A stretch of DNA of 47,245 nt from Akkermansia sp. (GTDB lineage: Bacteria > Verrucomicrobiota > Verrucomicrobiia > Verrucomicrobiales > Akkermansiaceae), in NCBI GenBank assembly GCA_017517805.1, contig JAFWYD010000014.1:1-47245 (forward strand), in the 5' to 3' direction. A program made the position numbers and the translations under genes. Below are positions 40,601 through 47,245 of the stretch, piece by piece (the first letter of the stretch is position 1; the number at the start of each line of letters is the position of its first letter). Below the pieces are notes generated by a model. It was not told where the DNA came from. It searched no databases and saw nothing but the letters and a program-made list of their open reading frames with translations.

Positions 40601-43600
40601 CCAGTGAAGTCGACCGTCGTGCCGTCCGTCACGGTGATGGTGCGGACATCCTCACTCCCGGCCGTACCAATATCACAGGTGGAAATCTTGAGCGTAGCGC
40701 CTTTCTGGAGCGAAGCATCTGTCTCAACCGGGCTAGCAGTCCGAAGCTCAATATCACGCTCAAAGTTCGCACCGCGCCCAATCACCTCCACTACACCTTT
40801 GCCCTGGATTACGAGCGCATCAGGATACCTTTCATCGTCAGGATCTTCAGGCTGCATATCAATATCAAAATACCCGAGAGACAGCACAGCATGGGCCTTA
40901 TCTTCCAGGGAAAATACGTCAAATCCGGTCACGTAGTGGGACTTTGTGGTCGCCCAACCATCTGAATCCTGGTAACCCAACTCATATATGCCAGCCTCAG
41001 CAAAACGAAGTATACTGGCATGGGGTTCATCACCAATAAGCTCGACATGGTTCGTCGTCTCCTTACCGCCATAAATACCACTCTTAAGATCAGCCTCTTC
41101 ACCTATTCCCAGCTTGAAAGCTCTGTACAGATTTACCTGGACATCTCCGTCAATCTTGGCAGGTTGATAATCAACCACAAGTTTGTCCTCCTCCATCCAT
41201 TCGTTTCTCCACCCCAGACCTGCGGCATCTACTCTGAACGCCGTACCGCTGATGAGATCCAGCACGATATTACCGTCCACCGTACCAGAATTCGAGCCAC
41301 CCACCAGTCGGGATTTAATCCAGGCTGAACCTTCCATGCGAACATAGATATCGCCCTTGACGGTACCATGAGATGTACCGCCGAAAACTCGCAAGTCCGG
41401 TCCACCAATAGTTCCACCGGTAAGCACCATTTCCACAGCACGAGTCTGACCATCCGTAGCTATAAGGTCGTTACGATAACCAGCGGCAAAAATTTCGCCG
41501 ATTGTTCCGCCGTATACATAAACATGTGCAGACCCGTACTGCGTCACAGCACTATGTTGTCTCCACGCAAATGTACTAGGATCATCAATATTGTAATAAC
41601 CACCGCACGAACCACCAAAAATATTGTAAATCTGACCATCCTGCACCGTCACAAAACTCTCACCATGCTGATCAACCCAGCGGGAACCACCAATAATGAA
41701 GTGTCTCGCCCAGATTTTGCTTTTCTGATAAGCAAGATCCTTGTCAGGATCCAGGACAGGATCTGTTATGAAGGCGTCAGAATTTACCAGTACATGGGTT
41801 GCGGCAGTCTGTGCTGACGGATACCAGGAGGCTAAACCACCAACAACATTCTTGACCTTTGAGATGTCATATATCCACACCTCATGGTCTGGGGCTGCCG
41901 CACCGGGAGAATCATTCTTCCACTCAATGTTACCGCCGGCAACATAATATCCTTCTGCTCCAGAGCCCAGCGTCACCGCGATAGCGTTCCCGTCATTAAC
42001 CTTGTCGGCATAGGTCTCTTCCACAATGGAGCTATATTTGTATTCCTCATCCGCGGCCAGCTCAACCTTGGCATCTGCAGAGTCTCCGACATAAAGGCGA
42101 GAGAAAGCCGGGGCATTCTCTGTCTTGCCCCAGCGCTCATCCCACTGCGGTATATAGAAGTTCCCATCGATAGTATTATCTTCATTTTTCTTGCCGATAC
42201 TCAACGTAAAGGAACCGTTCCCGACATACTCAAAAACTGTCACCATCCCCGCCACCAGGTCATCACCCAGGTTTACTCCGTTGATATACACATGTTTATT
42301 TGTAAACGTCGTTTGGCTCCCTCCCAACACTACATTATTTGTTCCATTAGTTTTATCCGGATCAGGGCCAATCAATTGATAAGTGTATTTGCCGGCGGCT
42401 CCACCAGAAGGTGCAATCTTACCTATTTCAACGCTGGTTATACCATCCAGAGTGACCGCACCGTTGTTGATGAGCATCGCGTCAAACGTAATCGCTCCGG
42501 AAAGCGTGTAGGAAGCAGACTCCCCTACCACAACCTCCTGGCCTATTGTCACATTCTTCAGAACATGGGAAGAAGCCCCCGCAGAAGACAACAATTTAAC
42601 GTGAGACAATGCCACATCTCCATTTGCCGCTAAATCAGTAAGCTCAACATTTGCCGCAAAATCAGTAAGCTCAAGCCAGGACAAACCGGCATTGCCCTGC
42701 ACCCGCAGATTATTTGCAGAACCGGGTGCTTCCTCCGTTCCTCTGATACCGGCAGCGTCCATCGTCACGCCGCTGAGAGTCGCAGATTTATTAGCGGCAT
42801 TAGCGGATGCCTTGTAGTTAGCCAGGATGAGTCCATCGGTGCCGGGGTTCACCTCAAGTTTGGCCCCAGCGTCAACGGTCACCGCCCCATTCACCGCAAG
42901 AGCCTTGCTCAGAATGAGAGTGCCGTCCTGAATATCGACATTCCCCAGAGCGGCACCCAGGGTGGCATTGTTGCCCAACGCCAATGTAACATCAGCCTCA
43001 TTAAGCTTGTGGATATGGGTACCGGCAGCCAGAGAACCACCAGCCTCATCAGAAAGCGTATACACGGTACTCTCCGCCGTGAAATAGATATCACCGGGAT
43101 TCACAACCCCGGACACACACACATTACTCCCCCCCCCATTCAGGTCACCGAAGATAGCAGCCTTATACTCGCCGGTTTCATTGTAATTGCCACCAGCGTT
43201 ACCATTGCCGGTGGTCCAGTTATTATCCGTATTGGTTGTAGACCAGTATCTGGTATCTGTGCCAGTACCACCATCCCAGACATTGCCCTTCATGGTGTAC
43301 ACGTAGATGGAAAGCAAGTCGTTTTTATGCTCTATCTTGTACTGAGAGGAATGCAGGTCAACGCCATTGTGCTGCACGTTGAAGCTGAGATTGTTGCTGG
43401 ATGATACCCCGGTCATGATATTGTAGGTAGTCATCGCCTTCAGCTCCTGAGAGAAGTTAAGATTCAGCACTACATTATCCAACTCGAGGGAACCATCCTT
43501 AATATTGAGCACCGCATCCGCAGAGGAGGCATCATTCGTGCCAACGATAGAGGAAATGGCAAGAATCGAACCGCTCTGCAAGGTAAGCGCCTTGAGGTTG

Positions 43601-46600
43601 ACCACACCGGGTGCGTCCAAGTTCAGGGTACCACCGGGATTCAGGACTACACTGGCACTCGACAGGCTATCTGTATTCTGCAGGGTCAGAGTAGCGCCTT
43701 GCTCCACTATCACCTTGCCGGTAAAGCCGGCATTTGCGCCGGAAAGCACCACCTTCCCCGCCGCCGTGGTGCTATTAAGCGTAATCGTCCCGCTACCGGT
43801 GATGATTCCGGCTAGCTCCAGAGAGCTGCCTCCCCTGGTAGAGTTCAGGGAGATATCCTCATTCACAGACAACTTAGCATCAATGCTGTTACCATTCCCC
43901 GCATAGTTCACACAAAGTCCGGAACCAGTCAGAAGGATGCCGCCAGCTTCACCCGTGATGGAAGAAGTGCCGGAGAGGGACACCACATTGTTGGCAGACA
44001 AGGTCTGAGTAGTTGTGCCGATATCCAGACGAGCGCCATTCTTCAGCTCAACCGCCCCGGAATCGTCCGCCATGATATTGTCCGCATACTCACCCAGTTT
44101 CAGCTTGGCATTATCCAGAATCAGCGCACCATGCACCGCGCCGGAAGCATTCTTCACAGTCAATGAGCCGGTATCAACCTTCAGGTTTCCCAAATCCTGC
44201 ATCTTCGTCACCGTGGCAGAGCTGGACTCCACATCGATTTCCACATTCGTGTAACCGGAAGCATCCTGCTTACCGAAGAGCTGCAGGTTATCAATGGTGC
44301 TGCCACTGCCAAAAACCAGTCTGGCCGCATCGCTCTGCACATTCACCTGGTACCCGCGATTATAGGTGGCCCCGGGAGCATCCAACGCCAGCGTGCCGGA
44401 CAAGTTGATGACAGGCATAGAGGAGGAAGACACGGCCACGGAATTAGACGAGGTCTGCACATGCACCGTTGCATCCTTATCCACCGTGAGGGAGTTTACC
44501 TGAAGTCTGCTGAAATATACATCACCCCCTTTGACGCTTAGGCCTTTGGCGGTTACCGTGCCGGTAAACTGCTGCTTCGCAGAGCCGCCGATGGTAATCT
44601 TACCGACATCGTCATCCTCAGTTCCCACCGTCAGATTACCGGAAACCTCCACGGACGCAGCATCGGAATTCACCACAAACTCCATTTCCTCCGCCTCCAC
44701 ATTGCCGGAGATGTTCAGCGTATCGGCATTCACGGTCAGCTTGCCGCCCACGGTCAAATCACCCGCAATGGTGGTGGAGAGGTTGTTCAATGCGGCACTC
44801 CCGGCCACCGTCGCAGCGTCCGACAACTGGAGGCTGCCAGAACCAGCAGCATCCAGATTGCCCTGAACCACCAGCTGGTTCTGGAAGTCGACTACACCAC
44901 TGTCAAAATTGAGCGAAGCATTGCCCAGCACAGCCACACGCGCACCGTTAAAACTGTAGTCACCGTCTGAGACATCCAGCTTCATCACCACCATGTCCTG
45001 CGTAACGGTAATATCGCGATTCACAGCATTTCCGGCACCAAAATATACATTGGAAAGAGCAGTAAAGGTCTCCTGTCCCTCCAGGGCGGCGGAGCTGCTC
45101 CAGTTGGCAGAGTCGGGGTTCCACCTGCCACCAGCCTTGCCATTCCAGTACAGGTTTCCGTCGTGCTCATCGAGGATGGTGACCATACCCGCGACCGAGG
45201 AATCCACCGCGGCTTTGTTCACGGCTATACCACTGTAGACAAACTTCACCGTATCCCATCCCTTCAGCTCGCCTCGCAGTCCGCTCATACCGGCAGGCAG
45301 CGTAAAGGCAACGGAGGTATCATCCAGCGCACCATTCACGATGAGTACCTTCGGACCGGAGGTCATACCGCGCAAGTCAAAGGTGGCATTGTTAACTGTC
45401 AGGGTACTCCCGGTGGCCACGCCTATCCTGCGCTGCGACTGGATTTTCTCAATGGTGATGTAGCCCGTGAGGGAGCTATCTCCGGCAAAGGCCACATTGT
45501 ACAGGGTGGCGTATTCTGTTGCTGTGCCGGCATAAAGCGCCACATCTCTCAGCACAGCGGCATGAGTTCCATCGGCAGAGGAGATAAGGTTGTGTACGGC
45601 TACGGTATCCCCGGTAACGGGACGGCTGATTTCTCCGGTAATCTGCATCTGTACATTCTCCAGAGTACCTCCCTGGATGAGGCTGGCACCTACATCCAGT
45701 CTGCTGTCAAAACGGGCAGCCCCAGTCACGTTCAGGCTTTCCGTCACCTTGATGTTACCACCGGTGAAATGATACCCATCTCCCGAAATGACAACCGTCC
45801 CGGCCTCAACACCAGCACCGGCAACCTGTACAGACTTGTTCAAATCTTCACCATTACCGAATTCCACAGAACTTCCCGCCATGTAAAGCGTATCCCCGCC
45901 CTGACCATCAACCCAGACTGGTGTCTGCTCCGTATCCCAGACGGCTGGCTCACCGGCTGTGGAATCCCAGTGCAGGAAACCATCGCGGCCAGTGGTCCCA
46001 CTCCCCGGGGGTGCATCATCTGTAATGGCCCTTGGAGCCGGCACCGCAGAGCGCAGGGAGAAGGTGTTCATCAGCGGCGGGAGGGAGGAAGCCACCTGCT
46101 CCGACTCATCCTGCTCCTGGTATTCATCCTCTTTTTCCTCATCGCTTTCTTCCCCATCTTTCTCCCCCTTGGCGGGCGGTGAGGTAGCCAGGAAATCCGT
46201 CACAGAACCAGGCAGGGCATTCAATCCCGGAGCGGTAAACGGCGGTCTTCCGCCCGGCGTGAGCAACGGCCAGGTATTTCCACTGGATTCAGTGACTCCC
46301 ACCGGTCTGGGGGTCTGGTGGTAATGAACATTCCGGCCCATACCCGCCCCCCAGGGAGCATGGTACCCGGTCAGGGAGTGGAACATAATACGGTCGCGGT
46401 AGGTTTTGAACAAGGCATCGCGAAAGGCAGCGACACCACTCCCCTTGTGCCGCATAGCTTCTGCAAAGCGCTGCATCAGCTCATCGTTCACGGTCGGGAC
46501 ATCAAAAAGCCCATAGCCCATGGCGCGCAGATGCTCAGCCAGCCGGCGGAGGAGCTCCTGCCCGGCTTCATCTTCCAGGCTGTCATCATCCGCCAGCAGG

Positions 46601-47103
46601 GCTTCCAGAATCAATTGCACTTCTTCCTCCGTGAATTGCTGTCCCGCAGCCAGCCGGGCCAGCATATCCTCCAGCCAGCTGGAAAGCGTCAGGCCTGCTG
46701 CTGCCAGCCTGTTTTCTGCAAACACTCTGGTCCAGGCCTCTTCGTAAGCAACAAGCGGACTTTTACCAGATTCTCTCAATTGCCGGGCCAGCTGTACTGC
46801 TTCCTTGCGCAAAGCGGTCTGGCGGGCAAGCCGCGCTCTCAGAATCGCAGGATCTGACTTCAACTCCGCCCGCGTTTCTGCAGCATATACCCCTTCATAA
46901 CGCTCTCCCTTTTCTCCCAGAACACGAATCACCCGGGGAGCCTTTTCCGCAGGGGCATCCGGCATCACCCACCAGTAACGCAGAAATACCTCATCTGCCA
47001 GGGCAGAACCCGCCCCCACGGCGGCTAGGAAATACGGCAACCAACTGTGCCGTACTCTGGTCGGGCGGATACGGAAACTTACAGGAGATATGGATGCAGA
47101 CAT
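37666..47103 (-). CDS. Giant secreted autotransporter-repeat adhesin with PEP-CTERM-type tail
   Basis: 3,145 residues from the ATG at 47103; an in-frame ATG at 47196 precedes the promoter and is rejected. A long basic signal peptide is cut after SALA (36/37). Residues about 60-250 are helical; an acidic linker follows (about 310-335). The rest is predicted beta-helix with three units of an autotransporter-associated W...W...F type (VWDTEQTPVWVDG about 390, YWNGKAGGRWNPDSANW about 650, VWDGGTGTDTRYW about 1275), and three NTYTGGT-type repeats near 2400, 2580 and 2710. An inserted GG-rich beta domain lies at about 1720-2085. There is no C-terminal barrel; the end is VPEPA, a hydrophobic helix and ARRRRA, a PEP-CTERM sorting signal processed by exosortase. 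Probably surface attachment. Confidence 0.9.
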   Translation of the reverse strand: MSASISPVSFRIRPTRVRHSWLPYFLAAVGAGSALADEVFLRYWWVMPDAPAEKAPRVIRVLGEKGERYEGVYAAETRAELKSDPAILRARLARQTALRKEAVQLARQLRESGKSPLVAYEEAWTRVFAENRLAAAGLTLSSWLEDMLARLAAGQQFTEEEVQLILEALLADDDSLEDEAGQELLRRLAEHLRAMGYGLFDVPTVNDELMQRFAEAMRHKGSGVAAFRDALFKTYRDRIMFHSLTGYHAPWGAGMGRNVHYHQTPRPVGVTESSGNTWPLLTPGGRPPFTAPGLNALPGSVTDFLATSPPAKGEKDGEESDEEKEDEYQEQDESEQVASSLPPLMNTFSLRSAVPAPRAITDDAPPGSGTTGRDGFLHWDSTAGEPAVWDTEQTPVWVDGQGGDTLYMAGSSVEFGNGEDLNKSVQVAGAGVEAGTVVISGDGYHFTGGNIKVTESLNVTGAARFDSRLDVGASLIQGGTLENVQMQITGEISRPVTGDTVAVHNLISSADGTHAAVLRDVALYAGTATEYATLYNVAFAGDSSLTGYITIEKIQSQRRIGVATGSTLTVNNATFDLRGMTSGPKVLIVNGALDDTSVAFTLPAGMSGLRGELKGWDTVKFVYSGIAVNKAAVDSSVAGMVTILDEHDGNLYWNGKAGGRWNPDSANWSSSAALEGQETFTALSNVYFGAGNAVNRDITVTQDMVVMKLDVSDGDYSFNGARVAVLGNASLNFDSGVVDFQNQLVVQGNLDAAGSGSLQLSDAATVAGSAALNNLSTTIAGDLTVGGKLTVNADTLNISGNVEAEEMEFVVNSDAASVEVSGNLTVGTEDDDVGKITIGGSAKQQFTGTVTAKGLSVKGGDVYFSRLQVNSLTVDKDATVHVQTSSNSVAVSSSSMPVINLSGTLALDAPGATYNRGYQVNVQSDAARLVFGSGSTIDNLQLFGKQDASGYTNVEIDVESSSATVTKMQDLGNLKVDTGSLTVKNASGAVHGALILDNAKLKLGEYADNIMADDSGAVELKNGARLDIGTTTQTLSANNVVSLSGTSSITGEAGGILLTGSGLCVNYAGNGNSIDAKLSVNEDISLNSTRGGSSLELAGIITGSGTITLNSTTAAGKVVLSGANAGFTGKVIVEQGATLTLQNTDSLSSASVVLNPGGTLNLDAPGVVNLKALTLQSGSILAISSIVGTNDASSADAVLNIKDGSLELDNVVLNLNFSQELKAMTTYNIMTGVSSSNNLSFNVQHNGVDLHSSQYKIEHKNDLLSIYVYTMKGNVWDGGTGTDTRYWSTTNTDNNWTTGNGNAGGNYNETGEYKAAIFGDLNGGGSNVCVSGVVNPGDIYFTAESTVYTLSDEAGGSLAAGTHIHKLNEADVTLALGNNATLGAALGNVDIQDGTLILSKALAVNGAVTVDAGAKLEVNPGTDGLILANYKASANAANKSATLSGVTMDAAGIRGTEEAPGSANNLRVQGNAGLSWLELTDFAANVELTDLAANGDVALSHVKLLSSAGASSHVLKNVTIGQEVVVGESASYTLSGAITFDAMLINNGAVTLDGITSVEIGKIAPSGGAAGKYTYQLIGPDPDKTNGTNNVVLGGSQTTFTNKHVYINGVNLGDDLVAGMVTVFEYVGNGSFTLSIGKKNEDNTIDGNFYIPQWDERWGKTENAPAFSRLYVGDSADAKVELAADEEYKYSSIVEETYADKVNDGNAIAVTLGSGAEGYYVAGGNIEWKNDSPGAAAPDHEVWIYDISKVKNVVGGLASWYPSAQTAATHVLVNSDAFITDPVLDPDKDLAYQKSKIWARHFIIGGSRWVDQHGESFVTVQDGQIYNIFGGSCGGYYNIDDPSTFAWRQHSAVTQYGSAHVYVYGGTIGEIFAAGYRNDLIATDGQTRAVEMVLTGGTIGGPDLRVFGGTSHGTVKGDIYVRMEGSAWIKSRLVGGSNSGTVDGNIVLDLISGTAFRVDAAGLGWRNEWMEEDKLVVDYQPAKIDGDVQVNLYRAFKLGIGEEADLKSGIYGGKETTNHVELIGDEPHASILRFAEAGIYELGYQDSDGWATTKSHYVTGFDVFSLEDKAHAVLSLGYFDIDMQPEDPDDERYPDALVIQGKGVVEVIGRGANFERDIELRTASPVETDASLQKGATLKISTCDIGTAGSEDVRTITVTDGTTVDFTGFSITGLDPDTPGKAGLDFNVKICGNGVDGKGALYMGQSTQTSNDTNDEVNKIYLPHVELTDNASVKVVAQEALYMDSVKLAGYTLTKLGSGDFITRSVEKVDEKTTGTILVQQGSFGFAQGDTAAETDVVLAAGAELRLNATGLGATALTLRSLSGAGTVSLNGSTLTLETESGSVYYGKYMDEKQSYDQFLGTTGFGYAVFSGLISDGSTAGSLVKDGSGVHYISGSSNTYTGGTQLQKGRLYLLGTGEASLFKKGMTEVTAGVAGAGDIVWDSADAELYLGHGTHIYNNGTADGGVMTIGVEGALNGVLANYVGAHSKKTGDTVEYVEIDTHNLKSIAVDALYADGTAYEAGADIDRNKMLLVKKNDWESVKNTAVTWLSDAGYNEASYSGVLSGAAMLHKVGAGTLVLDQVNTYTGGTKVAKGTLRLRGWGTVGSGDVVVNDGASLMLSYTLGYGDAETVLDNDIKLSGSGDEQWSAHTATENGPHALTDGRTAALISAVGQSATVVLNGDISDAGKDVSGGVLHSGDGTLVLRGDSSYTGGTHITRGVVDVQSESGLGDTASGKSKVVLEAAADLRVTVKTDCGDDRLVTTLASVADDIQGDVIIEGTGTTERVLHMEGNGYKAASTSLGANGTFLLSGTGEAGISSQSRVLSGTGAVVVSDASGKGTVASFDSMVDYTGDFRVEGDKAAIQVKTGSFIDGSIDVSGQQASVNIGGNVSIAASESLHLRSTGVVPALAEGGTPSHGTGAALISDGAVSVSAGAVLSVSLIETDYAYNLNELKAAVSLTPEDVTLSNAAQIVGEYTEVGSGVPEYREQFDTKIAINQQAAGAVKTAGGLTLAGGSTYEANQSHISLLGGSLTLNTMRNNQITLKTTLDVPVGAQVVLFSDVGSVTFGYGNDEAVTAKSGSGVYYTRADRYVTGNDYVNSDTVLVYDSEARVVYLQLIPGLVPEPATTTLSLLALTALLARRRRA

Positions 47104-47140
47104 AAGGCGGTCTTTCAGATTTCCGGAGATGGACACCAAA

Positions 47141-47168
47141 ATTATACACATAAGCCTCGCTTTTGCAA
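47141..47168 (-). promoter_or_regulatory. Promoter of the giant adhesin gene
   Basis: TTGCAA (47163-47168) and perfect TATAAT (47141-47146), spacer 16, giving a leader of about 31 bases. Two direct AAGGCTT/GAGGCTT copies flank the -35 and could be a regulator site. The remaining 47169-47245 is AT-rich with nothing recognised. Confidence 0.7.
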
Positions 47169-47245
47169 GCCTTATCATTGTCGTGCAGGACTGCAAACTC
47201 TTTATTTACGCATACAATATATAGTTCTTTTTCGTGGAAAAGAAC

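Noticed and set aside
45163..46182. A 339-codon open frame antisense to the adhesin
   Set aside because: Shadow of a long low-stop gene; no domain and no start context.

Overview
The window (47,245 bases, about 57-58 % GC by eye) looks like chromosome of a Verrucomicrobiota bacterium, most probably Akkermansia or a close relative. This is inferred from secreted mucin-type glycosidases (GH2 and a GH109-like protein), a giant autotransporter-repeat adhesin with a PEP-CTERM tail, a bS22/COX24-type mini ribosomal protein, FolE2, and a DUF4492-cydA-cydB operon. No similarity search was possible. I found no phage, insertion sequence, CRISPR array, tRNA or rRNA.

Layout. 1-3.5 kb (minus strand): bS22-like protein, then an operon of an alpha/beta-hydrolase-fold protein, an OmpA protein with a TonB-like N-terminus, and a HAD phosphatase. 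3.6-8 kb (plus): secreted GH2 beta-galactosidase and an MFS transporter. 8.2-17.8 kb (minus): GH109-like glycosidase, gamma carbonic anhydrase, ilvN, a TMEM43-like protein, pth, leuA, a chagasin-like inhibitor, the overlapping thyA-folA-small membrane protein operon, and pyrF. 18-21.5 kb (plus): three genes of unknown function, a thioredoxin-like lipoprotein and trpS. 21.6-25.5 kb (minus): DUF4492-cydA-cydB and an unknown membrane protein. 25.6-31.4 kb: redoxin-like protein, malQ (minus), dksA-like, rpmG-rpsR, folE2 and a lipoprotein. 31.5-34.7 kb (minus): serS and an ExbB/ExbD-type operon. 34.9-37.6 kb: zupT, a trpF-like gene with a frameshift and an attenuator-like leader (minus), a small lipoprotein and a GNAT acetyltransferase. 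37.7-47.1 kb (minus): one 3,145-residue adhesin.

Functionally the window joins host-glycan use (GH2, GH109, MFS, MalQ), low-oxygen respiration (cytochrome bd), folate and pyrimidine synthesis (FolE2, FolA, ThyA, PyrF), branched-chain amino acid synthesis (LeuA, IlvN) and envelope energetics or adhesion (ExbBD, OmpA, adhesin).

The most interesting signals are not ordinary genes. (1) A leader on the minus strand at 36,339-36,592 has four tandem tyrosine codons, a terminator and a competing antiterminator in front of a trpF-like gene; that gene is frameshifted near its 3' end and lacks expected active-site residues. (2) Exactly nine degenerate tandem heptamers fill the cydA-cydB spacer. (3) In many genes the -10 box sits only 6-8 bases before the ATG, predicting leaderless mRNAs. 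(4) An 11-bp inverted repeat overlaps the dksA-like promoter. (5) A nested fold-back lies between trpS and cydB. (6) Several familiar folds lack key residues (ExbD, DksA zinc finger, a CxxS thioredoxin, a hydrolase without its serine).
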